DNA from: Paenibacillus xylanilyticus
GTDB lineage: Bacteria; Bacillota; Bacilli; Paenibacillales; Paenibacillaceae
DNA: 64,000 bases
NCBI RefSeq assembly: GCF_013359935.1
Contig: NZ_JABMCB010000178.1
Span: 1 to 64,000 of the forward strand
Reading direction: 5' to 3'
The position numbers were made by a program, and so were the translations under genes. The number at the start of each line of letters is the position of its first letter. Within the stretch, counting starts at the first letter, position 1. Below are positions 9,263 through 17,157 of the stretch, in pieces. The notes below the pieces were generated by a model. The model did no database searches and was not told the origin of the DNA. It saw nothing but the letters and a program-made list of their open reading frames with translations.

Positions 9263-10540
9263 TCACGATCTTAGAAGCACACGCCGTCCAAGTGTAAAAG
9301 CAAGAAGCAGCATGGCGATACCTATACCTACCTGAAACCCATAGGTAGCCATCCATGTCATTGCTTCCGGCCATTTCTCCATTTCCTCATATAACCAACC
9401 GCCAATCAGCGGTCCGAGGAATGAGGTCACCCCAGTTAAGGCCGAGTACACAGCAACAAACATAGGCCTTTCACTTTTCGGTGTATCCCCGATGGTAAAG
9501 TTAAAGGCGAGTTGGTTAAACCCTCCGACACCTATACCAAGAAAGATATGAGACAAAAAGAGCGCTATCAAAACGGGCATAAACGACATCAAGCCCCAGG
9601 ACAGGCAGGAGAGTGCGATTATCGGCAGTGTCCAAAATAATAAGGTTTTGTTGCTGAATCGTGCATTTAAATTACCCCAGATATAGAATCCGGCCATCAT
9701 GACAATAGTCTGCACCACCGTTATTAAAGAAACCATCTGATAATTAATGTTAAGCAAGTCGAGCATCACGTAAGAATAGAGTGGAACAATCAAGGTTTGA
9801 ATCAATAACCAAGCCGCGAGGAATAGTGCAGCCTTCAGAAAAGATCGATCCTGGAACGGCTTCTTCAGCATCCGCCAGAAAACCGTCTCGGTCGAACGTT
9901 CAAATGGAACATCCGGATAAAAGAAATAGATGACGATATTCGCTATTGCACAGATCCACACCGGAATGAATAGAAGCAGGAAACCCATTTCACCCGGGAA
10001 GCGGTCCAAAACAATTCCTCCCACAAACAGGCATACGCTTCCAAGCGCATTCAGAATCGTGTTTCGAATGCCGAAATACCGTCCCCTTACCTTGGCATGT
10101 ACGAGGTCCCCAATCAGGGAAGTCCAGATCATGCCCCCGATGGTGTTCGATATAAATGCAACCGTGTACATTCCAATATAAACGCCTACCCACCACTCCT
10201 TGGGAAACAGGAACGGAATTAGCCCTGTTGCGCTCCACAAGATGCGATGTAGCCCGACGAACAGCAGCAGCATCCGTTTCCGGCTGCGAATACGCTGCAT
10301 CCAGAAGGCTGCACCAATCTGGGCAATATTTACGAACGTTGTTATGGCGAGCACAAAACCAATATGTCTTGACCCGGCCCCAAGATAGAGCAGAAATCCC
10401 GTTAAGAATGGTCCACCCAGCAATGTTTGCAATATAATTGCCGGTACACCCTCCCATGTTGCGATCGATAAATTGATGCGTTGTGTCGAACCCTTGCGCC
10501 TTGGTTTGCCAGTAAACGAGGGAGGGTTAACTTTGACCAT
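9263..10540 (-). CDS. Major facilitator superfamily transporter
   Basis: 425-residue carrier with about 12 hydrophobic segments and a charged, basic N-terminus (FTGKPRRKGSTQR). Loop 2-3 is basic (WMQRIRSRKRM) and a long cytoplasmic loop near the centre contains PFERSTETVF. No family-specific drug motif is evident, so the substrate is unknown. The ATG at 10540 has AAGGAG about 18 bp upstream, so the start is only moderately certain. A good promoter (TTGACA-16-TAGAAT, minus strand) overlaps the end of the upstream kinase gene. The downstream NAD-binding oxidoreductase is probably co-transcribed. Confidence 0.85.
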   Translation of the reverse strand: MVKVNPPSFTGKPRRKGSTQRINLSIATWEGVPAIILQTLLGGPFLTGFLLYLGAGSRHIGFVLAITTFVNIAQIGAAFWMQRIRSRKRMLLLFVGLHRILWSATGLIPFLFPKEWWVGVYIGMYTVAFISNTIGGMIWTSLIGDLVHAKVRGRYFGIRNTILNALGSVCLFVGGIVLDRFPGEMGFLLLFIPVWICAIANIVIYFFYPDVPFERSTETVFWRMLKKPFQDRSFLKAALFLAAWLLIQTLIVPLYSYVMLDLLNINYQMVSLITVVQTIVMMAGFYIWGNLNARFSNKTLLFWTLPIIALSCLSWGLMSFMPVLIALFLSHIFLGIGVGGFNQLAFNFTIGDTPKSERPMFVAVYSALTGVTSFLGPLIGGWLYEEMEKWPEAMTWMATYGFQVGIGIAMLLLAFTLGRRVLLRS

Positions 10541-10607
10541 CTTCTGTATGGGGATACACTCCTTAGACCGGGATTTGAATGCCGGCCGATGCTAGTTATC
10601 ACCCCAA

Positions 10608-10635
10608 ATTCTACTCACAGCAAGATGGTTGTCAA
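10608..10635 (-). promoter_or_regulatory. Sigma-A-type promoter for the MFS gene
   Basis: On the minus strand TTGACA (10635-10630) and TAGAAT (10613-10608) are separated by 16 bp. The -35 box overlaps the last codons of the histidine kinase gene. Confidence 0.6.
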
Positions 10636-12047
10636 CTCATTTTTTCATGGTTCAGCGGAAGGTACAGCCGGAAGGTACTTCCCTTGCCTTCAGCACTTTC
10701 CAGTTGGATCGACCCATCCAGCAAACGTGCCAAATCCCGGCTGATGGAGAGACCCAGTCCTGTGCCCCCAAATTGGCGGCTGATCGACCCGTCGGCTTGT
10801 TGAAAAGCTTCAAAAATGGAGTGGTGTTTGTCCTCCGGAATCCCGATTCCTGTATCTTTAACCGAGAAAACCAGCCATTTCCCCGAATTTCCGGGCTCGT
10901 CCGACTTTTCGGTGCTCACCGTCAATTGCACGGCCCCTTTATGCGTAAATTTGATGGCGTTGGACATCAGATTGCGCAATATCTGCTGCACGCGTTGGGA
11001 ATCAGACCACACTGTCTCCGGTGCGTTAGGGTTCTTATGCATAAACAGCTGTATTCCCTTTTTCTCAGCCACCAGCTGGAAGTGGCTCATTACGTCCTCG
11101 GCAAGCTGCATCACACTGATTTCCTCAAATGCGATTTCCAGCCGGCCAGCCTCCACTTTCGACAAGTCAAGAATATCATTAATCAGGGTAAGCAGTTCCT
11201 GACCGGAATGGTCAATCATCGTTGCGAACCGAACAATATCCTCCTGTTCCATCGTGTCACTGTTTTCACTAATCATCTGTGCAAAGTTAATCACACTGTT
11301 CAGCGGTGTACGCAGCTCATGCGACATGTTGGCCAGAAATTCGGACTTGTACTGTGAAGCCAGCATCAGCTGCTTGGCTCGCTCCTCCAATACAATTTGA
11401 GCCTTCTGCAGCTCTTCCTTCTGCACGGACAATAATCGGTTCGTACTTTGAATAAGCAGAATCCGATTCTGTTCATTTTGAAAATCCCTTAAAATAAATG
11501 CAAAAATAAGGCTAAGTACAATGCCTAACGGAAGCGTATAGGGCATAATATGGGCAAAAAAGTACGTTGGAGGAAAGACACCAAGCAGAGCAATATTGAC
11601 ACTGTTGACAACATTCACGATAACTGTAACGAGCACGACCTTGATAACAAGTCTGTAGTCACTGCGTCTCATCCATATATTTAATCCCGCACATAATACA
11701 CCCAGGATTGCCATATTCCCCAGTCCCGCCAGCGTAGCTTCATTAATCCCAAAGGTTAATCGCAATAACCCAATCCCGATACCAATAATCACCAAACTAT
11801 AAGACTGCCTGAAGGTCAGAACGGCAATAATTAATGGAACAAATCGAAGATCGAAAATGACTTCATCCGTTAGCTGAAAACCAAATACCGTACTAACCCA
11901 GCCCGCAAAAATAAGGACCAGCACGGAGCTCCATTGTTTAAATCGGGTGGAAGTACGTATCACAATATATTTATAGAACACACTAGCCAGATAGGCTAAG
12001 GTTATAAGCATACCCATATTTAATACGAACATCTTAGAAAATTGCAT
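10632..12047 (-). CDS. Sensor histidine kinase with 5TM-LytS-type receptor region
   Basis: 471 residues. The N-terminal third has five to six hydrophobic helices resembling the 5TMR-LYT receptor module (for example VVNVVNSVNIALLGVFPP), followed by a coiled coil at about 195-230. The HisKA domain has SHELRTPLNSVINF (His near 240). The ATPase domain shows the N box LRNLMSNAIKFTH, G1 DTGIGIPEDK and G2 GGTGLGLSIS. No receiver or response regulator gene is adjacent, so it is an orphan kinase. Some kinases of this layout feed the sporulation phosphorelay in Bacillota, but that is only a possibility here. ATG 12047 is preceded by CAGGAGTG on the minus strand. Confidence 0.9.
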   Translation of the reverse strand: MQFSKMFVLNMGMLITLAYLASVFYKYIVIRTSTRFKQWSSVLVLIFAGWVSTVFGFQLTDEVIFDLRFVPLIIAVLTFRQSYSLVIIGIGIGLLRLTFGINEATLAGLGNMAILGVLCAGLNIWMRRSDYRLVIKVVLVTVIVNVVNSVNIALLGVFPPTYFFAHIMPYTLPLGIVLSLIFAFILRDFQNEQNRILLIQSTNRLLSVQKEELQKAQIVLEERAKQLMLASQYKSEFLANMSHELRTPLNSVINFAQMISENSDTMEQEDIVRFATMIDHSGQELLTLINDILDLSKVEAGRLEIAFEEISVMQLAEDVMSHFQLVAEKKGIQLFMHKNPNAPETVWSDSQRVQQILRNLMSNAIKFTHKGAVQLTVSTEKSDEPGNSGKWLVFSVKDTGIGIPEDKHHSIFEAFQQADGSISRQFGGTGLGLSISRDLARLLDGSIQLESAEGKGSTFRLYLPLNHEKMS

Positions 12048-12151
12048 TCACTCACTCCTGTTGTCCCGGCTTTGTTCGCAGACACATCATTAGTCGTATG
12101 TACGTCTATCATATCATGCCCATACAACCTTCGACATTCCTCGCTCGTCAA

Positions 12152-12214
12152 AAAAATACACAAAAATACACAAATCCGGATTCAATTTGTGTTAAAAACA
12201 TAGTAGAATATAGT
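12152..12214 (+). promoter_or_regulatory. Promoter and repeats upstream of the PAP2 gene
   Basis: TTGTGT (12187-12192) and TATAGT (12209-12214), 16 bp apart, form a plausible sigma-A promoter. Upstream AAAAATACAC is repeated twice in tandem (12152-12171). ACACAAA (12168-12174) and TTTGTGT (12186-12192) form an inverted repeat around the palindrome AATCCGGATT (12173-12182), overlapping the -35 box. This looks like an operator. Confidence 0.5.
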
Positions 12215-12279
12215 GTTGTTTAATTTTATTGCTGTGATCCACTTCCTTGACGGGTGTGGGTGAAAGGAGAAACGTTGTT

Positions 12280-12933
12280 GTGCAATCGTTAAAAAGTAAA
12301 TCCTATTGGCTGTCATTAAGCTTGATGCTTTCTTTGGCCGTCATGGGACTGTTATATGATGTTCTTAACAGCCCTGAGCGCGGATTCGCCGTCCTCAATT
12401 CACCAATCGACCGGCTTATCCCTTTCGTACCCGGCATGTCCCTTCCTTACCTGGGCTGGTATCCGTTTGTATTTGGCGTGCTCGCGTACCTCTGTGCCAA
12501 AGACAGACTTACCTATTATCGTGTACTGTTGTCCATGAACATCTGTGTCTGGATCTGCTACCTGATTTATTTCAACTTCCAAACTTCTGTTCCTCGACCG
12601 GAAATCACGGGAACAGGAATTGGTGCGTCCGTCCTAGGATGGCTCTACAGCCAGGATCGCCCTTATAATTGCTTCCCGAGCATTCATGCACTCCATTCCT
12701 ATCTCGTTATGCGTGCGGTCCTCTCGGTACAGAGCATCCGCCGTTATGTCAAATGGCTCGTAGCCGCTGGGGCAACGCTGATTGTGCTGTCCACCCTGCT
12801 GATTAAACAGCATGTGATCTATGATGCTCTGGGTGCTATCATCCTCGGTGAATGCATCTTCACCATCATCACCGGACTGTCCTTACACCGGCGGCGCCGG
12901 AAAGGTTCGAAGTGGACAGAGGGGATCAACTGA
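12280..12933 (+). CDS. PAP2-superfamily membrane phosphatase-like protein
   Basis: 217 residues starting at GTG 12280, chosen because AAAGGAG lies 10 bp upstream. An in-frame TTG at 12247 has no site. Six hydrophobic helices are visible. The C-terminal half holds the phosphatase-like motif CFPSIHALHSYLVMRAV (PS-H form) and KQHVIYDALGAIILGE, matching the second and third PAP2/inositol-phosphorylceramide-synthase motifs with His and Asp. VPRPEITGTG matches the first. Such proteins dephosphorylate lipid or prenyl phosphates or transfer head groups at the outer membrane face. It overlaps the convergent HD-GYP gene by 8 bp. Confidence 0.8.
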   Translation: MQSLKSKSYWLSLSLMLSLAVMGLLYDVLNSPERGFAVLNSPIDRLIPFVPGMSLPYLGWYPFVFGVLAYLCAKDRLTYYRVLLSMNICVWICYLIYFNFQTSVPRPEITGTGIGASVLGWLYSQDRPYNCFPSIHALHSYLVMRAVLSVQSIRRYVKWLVAAGATLIVLSTLLIKQHVIYDALGAIILGECIFTIITGLSLHRRRRKGSKWTEGIN

Positions 12934-14449
12934 CCCCTCGCTCCGATGAACCGTGGAGATGTTCTCTCCTTCTCCACTCCTCTATAAACAAGCCTGCAAA
13001 ATAAGGGTCCCACTGGGTCCCTTTTCCTTCTTCCAGGATGGATAGCGCTTTCTCATGACTCATGCCGTTTCGGTACGGACGATCGGATGTCATGGCGTCG
13101 AAGGCGTCAGCCACTGCAATGATACGTCCAAAGAGGGGAATATCCATACCTGCCTTGCCATCGGGATATCCTTTCCCATCATATCGTTCATGATGAGACC
13201 TCACTCCTGGCAAAAAGTCAGCCATGGCATCCATGGGCTCAACCTGTAACAAAATGCTCTCGCCCAGAACCGGATGAGTCTGAATAATTGCAAATTCTTC
13301 CTCACTAAGTTTACCGTCCTTGAACAAAACCTCATCGGGTACCCCGATTTTACCAATGTCATGCAAAAGTGCAGATTTATACAGCAAATCAGCTTGTTCC
13401 TCACTCATGCCACTCAGTTTGCCAATCATCAGGGAATACTCGGCCACACGCATCGAATGCCCGGCAGTGTACTTATCCCGCGCGTCCAGTGCAGCAGCCA
13501 GTGTGGAAAAATAGCTCTGCAGCAGCTGCCGATTGCGTTCCTGCCTCATCTCAAGCCGGTTAATCATCATATTAAAACCGGATATCAGTGCAGAGAACTC
13601 ATCCGCATAGAGGTCAGGAGCTCTCCTTCCAAGATCCCCCTCCTGAATTCGGTTCATCTCCTTGGTTAGCTCCGCTACCGGATCACGCACATCACGGATC
13701 AGCAGCCAGCTGCCTACAAGGGCAAACCCAGCCCCCAACACGACAACGATGATACCCCACAGGATATACTCTTTCGCAAACTCATGATCCATATACTGAA
13801 GCCGGATAAATGTAGCCAGGAAGAACAAAAACAGCGGGAATAATCCGATTAGAGCTGTACTCAGCTGAAATTTTCGCTGAATCGATACCAACACGCGCCC
13901 TCCCAGTGATGGCTCGGTGCCATACTGCTGTTTGCCTCTGCGGCGGGCCTCCATCAGTAGCGGCCTAACTGCCCGAACGGTCAGGAAATATTCAATTAGT
14001 GCATGCATGATGGCGATCAGGATGGCACAGGCAGCTGCCACGGCAACATAGTTGGATGGGAACTCCAACCAACCTGCCGATATCATCCACAGCGTCAGCC
14101 CTGCAGCGGGTATCGAAAATCCCAACAGATGCGGCCCCATGATCCGGTAGATGGTCCGTCCAGGAAAACGATGAATATTCTCATACATTTGGCTCAATTC
14201 AGCCCGTTCGTGACGCTCTTGAGCGAAAAATTTCCTGATTGGCCCTAACTGCCTCCGCAAGGCAACTCCTTCGGCTGCAAGCATAAACAGAAGGGAAACA
14301 ACCACAATCAGAATCAGAAGTACAAATTGAATATTCGGTATTTGCAGGGTTGCTACCATCATCACTGTGCCGATAACAAACACGGCTGAGAGTGAACCGA
14401 CCAGATAATTGCGCACCAGACGAAAGATAAATGAACGGTATATTTCCAC
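12926..14449 (-). CDS. HD-GYP domain protein with membrane sensor and HAMP
   Basis: 507 residues. Three hydrophobic pairs (residues about 10-65, 105-165 and 195-255) precede a HAMP domain (about 255-305). The C-terminal HD-GYP domain (about 315-490) carries ALLHDIGKIGVPD, RSHHERYDGKGYPDG and DAFDAMTSDRPYR. HD-GYP proteins hydrolyse cyclic di-GMP, and the HD and GYP residues needed are present, so activity is likely. It starts at GTG 14449 with GAGGGG upstream. Cytoplasmic catalytic part, membrane-bound. Likely input into motility or biofilm control. No diguanylate cyclase is in the window. Confidence 0.9.
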   Translation of the reverse strand: MEIYRSFIFRLVRNYLVGSLSAVFVIGTVMMVATLQIPNIQFVLLILIVVVSLLFMLAAEGVALRRQLGPIRKFFAQERHERAELSQMYENIHRFPGRTIYRIMGPHLLGFSIPAAGLTLWMISAGWLEFPSNYVAVAAACAILIAIMHALIEYFLTVRAVRPLLMEARRRGKQQYGTEPSLGGRVLVSIQRKFQLSTALIGLFPLFLFFLATFIRLQYMDHEFAKEYILWGIIVVVLGAGFALVGSWLLIRDVRDPVAELTKEMNRIQEGDLGRRAPDLYADEFSALISGFNMMINRLEMRQERNRQLLQSYFSTLAAALDARDKYTAGHSMRVAEYSLMIGKLSGMSEEQADLLYKSALLHDIGKIGVPDEVLFKDGKLSEEEFAIIQTHPVLGESILLQVEPMDAMADFLPGVRSHHERYDGKGYPDGKAGMDIPLFGRIIAVADAFDAMTSDRPYRNGMSHEKALSILEEGKGTQWDPYFAGLFIEEWRRREHLHGSSERGVS

Positions 14450-14624
14450 CCAAACCCCTCACTCTCTATGTGCAACCAGTTCTCCCGATTAATTGTAAGG
14501 GGGAGACTAAGGGTATTGCCTTTATTTTTTATCGGTTAACCTGTGTAAAAAAATTAATGAACTTCTTCATCATCCATCTCGGGCATATTACAATATGTGC
14601 ATATCTCCATTTATAGTCGTATTG

Positions 14625-14657
14625 CAAAACAAAAAGACTGCCCCAGAGGAACAGTCT
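14625..14657 (-). terminator. Terminator-like hairpin on the minus strand
   Basis: AGACTG (14635-14640) and CAGTCT (14652-14657) form a hairpin. Read on the minus strand it is followed by TTTTTGTTTTG. It supports a minus-strand transcript entering from 14675 onwards. Confidence 0.6.
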
Positions 14658-14674
14658 CATGTATAGAGCTTTGA

Positions 14675-14950
14675 TTAACCTTTAATCTTGGCAGCCAGAA
14701 TCATCCTCCCCCGCGGCTGGTCGCCCATCGCGTCCCGCTCCAACGTTATGGCTACAGTATCATAGTCATTGACCGAGTAGAGTGTATAGTACACAGCTCC
14801 GGTGCCATTATGACTCAGGAAGGTTCCCGCATTTTGAGGAGTATCCCCCTTGTCAGGCTTACAATGAAGCAGCTCCAGAAGCTGCTCTCCGATATTGGAT
14901 TTGCAGCCGGACGTGGGAAGGGAGGGCATACATCCATGATGGAACGACAT
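14675..14950 (-). CDS. Uncertain small protein, minus strand
   Basis: Open frame of 91 residues ending just before a minus-strand terminator. The C-terminal half (GTGAVYYTLYSVNDYDTVAI, then LERDAMGDQPRGRMILAAK) looks like real protein with high GC at third positions. The N-terminal part is less convincing, and no SD is seen before ATG 14950 or 14929. It may be a truncated or frameshifted gene. It overlaps a plus-strand open frame that also looks partly protein-like, and only one is likely to be real. No family recognised. Confidence 0.35.
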   Translation of the reverse strand: MSFHHGCMPSLPTSGCKSNIGEQLLELLHCKPDKGDTPQNAGTFLSHNGTGAVYYTLYSVNDYDTVAITLERDAMGDQPRGRMILAAKIKG

Positions 14951-15061
14951 GAGGAGTGGTCTAATCTGGCACCGATGTATGTGCTAGGCGGACTGGAAGG
15001 AGAGGAAGTGGTTGCATTTGAGCCCACATGGCTACATGTGAAGCTTGTCCCCAGGAAGTGA
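14864..15061 (+). CDS. Uncertain small protein or gene remnant, plus strand
   Basis: The frame runs from 14810 to 15061. From ATG 14864 it encodes 65 residues including SDIGFAAGRGKGGHTSMMER and NLAPMYVLGGLEGEEVVAFE, which read as soluble protein. There is no clear SD. It is antisense to the end of the minus-strand frame above. It could be the C-terminal remnant of a larger gene. No family recognised. Confidence 0.3.
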   Translation: MKQLQKLLSDIGFAAGRGKGGHTSMMERHEEWSNLAPMYVLGGLEGEEVVAFEPTWLHVKLVPRK

Positions 15062-15134
15062 AGGAATTGCAGGAAGTCACTGACTTCCCTACGCAAAATC
15101 ATTTGAAGTGGATTCCCTTCTAGAAGAAAAAATA

Positions 15135-15178
15135 TGAAGGCCTTTCGCAAATTGTATTATAAAAACCTTTGGCCTTCC
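15135..15178 (+). terminator. Possible weak terminator
   Basis: GAAGGCC near 15136 pairs with GGCCTTC near 15169, followed by CTTTATC. The loop is long and the T-run poor. It would end a plus-strand transcript from the uncertain ORF. Confidence 0.3.
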
Positions 15179-15184
15179 TTTATC

Positions 15185-15213
15185 TTGCAAAAACTTACAG
15201 ACTGTGGTATACT
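15185..15213 (+). promoter_or_regulatory. Sigma-A promoter of an orphan transcription unit
   Basis: TTGCAA (15185-15190), a 17-bp spacer and TATACT (15208-15213). Transcription would begin near 15220. No annotated-type gene follows on this strand before the terminator at 15481-15510. Confidence 0.65.
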
Positions 15214-15219
15214 CTTAAA

Positions 15220-15510
15220 GTTGGTATTAAACCTCAACTGATTTTCTATCTTCTTTTAACCCCGGAATATTTTCTTCATGCTGCGACCGCAGCGAATATG
15301 TACAACTAACCTATGGAGATTGAAGAACCTGATTCACATTGACCCGGTATACAGAGTTTCACAAGATTTTCCCATTCACACTGGCGCGGTCATCGGAGCC
15401 GCAAGGACAAAAGAGAGGTAGGGCTTTTGTTGTTTTGGAAGTCACTTATTCTTGAGAAGATTGAAAACATACACGAACCAAGCACCCGGAATTGGGTTCC
15501 GGGTGCTTTT
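15220..15510 (+). ncRNA. Candidate small RNA or short-peptide transcript
   Basis: Transcript of about 290 nt bounded by a good promoter and a strong terminator. Its 5' end folds as AGTTG...CAACT (15219-15240), GCTGCG...CGCAGC lies near 15280, and GCGG...CCGC near 15386-15402. ACAAAAG (from 15407) and CTTTTGT (from 15424) form an internal hairpin before TGTTTT. It also holds a 47-codon frame (15279-15421) starting MLRPQRICTTNLW without a recognisable SD. I could not match it to 6S RNA, tmRNA, SRP RNA, RNase P or a known riboswitch. Confidence 0.45.
15481..15510 (+). terminator. Strong rho-independent terminator
   Basis: AGCACCCGGAA (15481-15491) and TTCCGGGTGCT (15497-15507) form an 11-bp stem with a 5-nt loop, followed by TTT. 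It closes the orphan transcription unit. Confidence 0.85.
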
Positions 15511-15568
15511 CCATGTTTGCTTACATATTATTTTTTGAACAACTCCAGAACTTGCCGAAATGCCTTTT

Positions 15569-15874
15569 TTAGATAAACATTGTTTTGGAGATAATGACGA
15601 GCAGGATGAACAGAACCAGAATGGTGCCCATCGATCCCCAGCTTCCGCCACCGTGACCATAAGACGTTCCACAACCCTGTTGGTAACCATGCATGATCGG
15701 AGCCTGATTTGCGTGATGTCCGTATCCGTACCCGTATCCAACCGGCATTGTTCCGCAGCCATAACCGTACATTTCGTGACCTGTGTATTGATAACCATAC
15801 ATGTGATCTTGACCTCCCATATGTCCGTATACGTGTCCCTGTCCGTTCGGTGAATTCGGTTTAACTTCGCTCAT
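15569..15874 (-). CDS. YjcZ-family sporulation protein with long Gly/Tyr/His-rich N-terminus
   Basis: 101 residues. The C-terminal hydrophobic segment (SMGTILVLFILLVIISKTMF) is the hallmark of the YjcZ sporulation family, small proteins found in forespore or coat layers. The first 75 residues are unusually extended and rich in Gly, Tyr, His and Met (MYGYQYTGHEMYGYGCG), unlike the 30-50-residue canonical members. ATG 15874 has CTAAGGAGGA upstream. CATAGCTTA on the minus strand at 15916-15908 fits the -10 of sigma-E/sigma-K promoters. Two short paralogues follow at higher coordinates. Confidence 0.85.
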   Translation of the reverse strand: MSEVKPNSPNGQGHVYGHMGGQDHMYGYQYTGHEMYGYGCGTMPVGYGYGYGHHANQAPIMHGYQQGCGTSYGHGGGSWGSMGTILVLFILLVIISKTMFI

Positions 15875-15907
15875 TGTTCATTCCTCCTTAGCATTTGCCT
15901 ACACCCC

Positions 15908-15916
15908 TAAGCTATG
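15908..15916 (-). promoter_or_regulatory. Possible sporulation sigma factor -10 element
   Basis: CATAGCTTA on the minus strand matches CATAnnnTA, the -10 pattern of sigma-E/sigma-K promoters, 34 bp upstream of the start codon. No convincing -35 element was assigned. Confidence 0.35.
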
Positions 15917-16071
15917 TACTTTGCCTACTTCTGGACCGGGCTATGGCCCTCATTTGGATAAAATGGGCGAATCCCCGATAATATCTGACGTGATCGTTCG
16001 CCTCCATACTCTCCTTTGGTCTCTGTATTTGGTGTCTGCCCGAGCTATGCTTCCAGCTTGTCCATAACCTA

Positions 16072-16101
16072 AAAAAACCCCGCCGGGTAACCGGCAGAGT
16101 T
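16072..16101 (-). terminator. Terminator of the short yjcZ pair
   Basis: On the minus strand CTCTGCCGG pairs with CCGGCGGGG (with G-T pairs) around a TTAC loop, followed by TTTTTTT. It separates the short pair from the long YjcZ gene. Confidence 0.8.
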
Positions 16102-16108
16102 CGCTATA

Positions 16109-16213
16109 TTATACCCAGAAAGATTTAGTGATGATTACGAGAAGAATGAACAGAACCAAGATGGCTCCAGTCGATGTCCATCCGCCGTATCCTGCGCCTC
16201 CGACTTCGCTCAT
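16109..16213 (-). CDS. YjcZ-family sporulation protein (34 aa)
   Basis: Encodes 34 residues: MSEVGGAGYGGWTSTG, then ILVLFILLVIITKSFWV. Gly/Tyr-rich head and single hydrophobic tail are diagnostic of YjcZ. The start has AAAGGAGGG about 8 bp upstream. It lies 51 bp downstream of a near-identical copy with no terminator between, so the two are probably an operon expressed late in sporulation. It ends at a strong terminator. Confidence 0.88.
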   Translation of the reverse strand: MSEVGGAGYGGWTSTGAILVLFILLVIITKSFWV

Positions 16214-16264
16214 GGAGAACCCTCCTTTACAGAGTATTTCGCATTTGGGGGCTCAATAATTCTA

Positions 16265-16369
16265 TTAAACCCAGAAAGATTTAGTGATGATGACCAACAG
16301 GATGAAGAGAACCAAAATGGCACCAGTCGATGTCCATGCACCGCCGTATCCACCTACAACTCCACTCAT
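16265..16369 (-). CDS. YjcZ-family sporulation protein (34 aa), paralogue
   Basis: Encodes 34 residues: MSGVVGGYGGAWTSTG, then ILVLFILLVIITKSFWV. From TSTG to the C-terminus it is identical to the neighbouring copy, indicating a recent tandem duplication with a diverged head. AAAGGAGGG precedes the ATG. CATATAG about 30 bp further upstream on the minus strand resembles a sporulation sigma -10 element, weakly. Confidence 0.88.
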   Translation of the reverse strand: MSGVVGGYGGAWTSTGAILVLFILLVIITKSFWV

Positions 16370-16540
16370 GTAAAACCCTCCTTTGATTTGAGGTACAGTT
16401 CACTATATGCAGAAGTCTTTTCCCAGACCGGGCTCTGAACAAAAATGGGCAGCTGTCCCAAAATGGTTAACGATCTTCTGTATTCATCCTTTAGCCAACT
16501 TTTGTCTTCATTGATTGAATTGTATTGTTAGAAAAATAAA

Positions 16541-16573
16541 AAACTGCAAGCCCCTCATGGGTGCTTGCAGTTT
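16541..16573. terminator. Terminator of the thiamine-binding protein gene
   Basis: AAACTGCAAGC (16541-16551) pairs with GCTTGCAGTTT (16563-16573). On the minus strand it is followed by TTTATTTTTC, so it terminates the yqgV-like gene. Confidence 0.8.
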
Positions 16574-16620
16574 ACGCCTTATAGATTAAATCAAACTCCA
16601 AATCATTTCATCCCAGTCAC

Positions 16621-16947
16621 CTAATTCGGACGCGCCTCACGGGACGCCAGCTTGTCCTGAACGGATTGCAGTTTCTGTATGCTGGAAGCATCCGGTTTGT
16701 CCCGCCGATCGTCAATCTTGACGGATGTGGAGACTCGCTGGGCTCCCGATAGAAACGGAGCTTCATGCAGAGCCGCAATGGCTGTGAATACCTCATTCAG
16801 CGGACCTTCGATAATGGTGCTCATTGAAGTCAGCTGATATGTAATACCGCGCTGGTTTTCCAAAACGTTTTGCATGTCTGCCACGTAACTGCTAAGACTG
16901 GTTGTCCCCGTTCCGATTGGAATTACGGTTACTTCTGCTATTGCCAT
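16621..16947 (-). CDS. MTH1187/YkoF-type thiamine-binding protein, YqgV-like
   Basis: 108 residues with the family pattern: IAEVTVIPIGTGTTSLSSYVADM at the N-terminus, then YQLTSMSTIIEGPLNEVFTAI and RVSTSVKIDDRRDK. These small ferredoxin-fold proteins bind hydroxymethylpyrimidine or thiamine and form tetramers in the cytoplasm. Length is normal. SD AGGGAGG precedes ATG 16947. Single gene with its own terminator. A role in thiamine salvage is likely but has not been shown for this copy. Confidence 0.88.
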   Translation of the reverse strand: MAIAEVTVIPIGTGTTSLSSYVADMQNVLENQRGITYQLTSMSTIIEGPLNEVFTAIAALHEAPFLSGAQRVSTSVKIDDRRDKPDASSIQKLQSVQDKLASREARPN

Positions 16948-17122
16948 CCCGCTCCGCCTCCCTTGGCTCCGTGAGTTAACCGTTGCCGCTCATATTTAGT
17001 GCAAATTTGGCTATTTTTATTTTACCAGTTGAAGGCGTCACAATTCAAACTGACGTGAAGACGTCATTCCCTTCGAACGAAAATTTTTTTGAATAATCTT
17101 CAAATCTTCCAGTCCTTTTCCT

Positions 17123-17151
17123 TTGCGGATTCATGGCGTAAATGGTATACT
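17123..17151 (+). promoter_or_regulatory. Promoter of the nrdAB leader
   Basis: TTGCGG (17123-17128), 17-bp spacer, TATACT (17146-17151). Transcription would start near 17158, giving a leader of about 545 nt before nrdA. I did not find a convincing pair of NrdR boxes. Confidence 0.55.
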
Positions 17152-17157
17152 CGGAAT

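Noticed and set aside
15220..15510. 6S, SRP, tmRNA or RNase P RNA
   Set aside because: None of their conserved ends or cores (for example a GGTG...GCGG SRP tip or a tmRNA tRNA-like 3' end) could be recognised.
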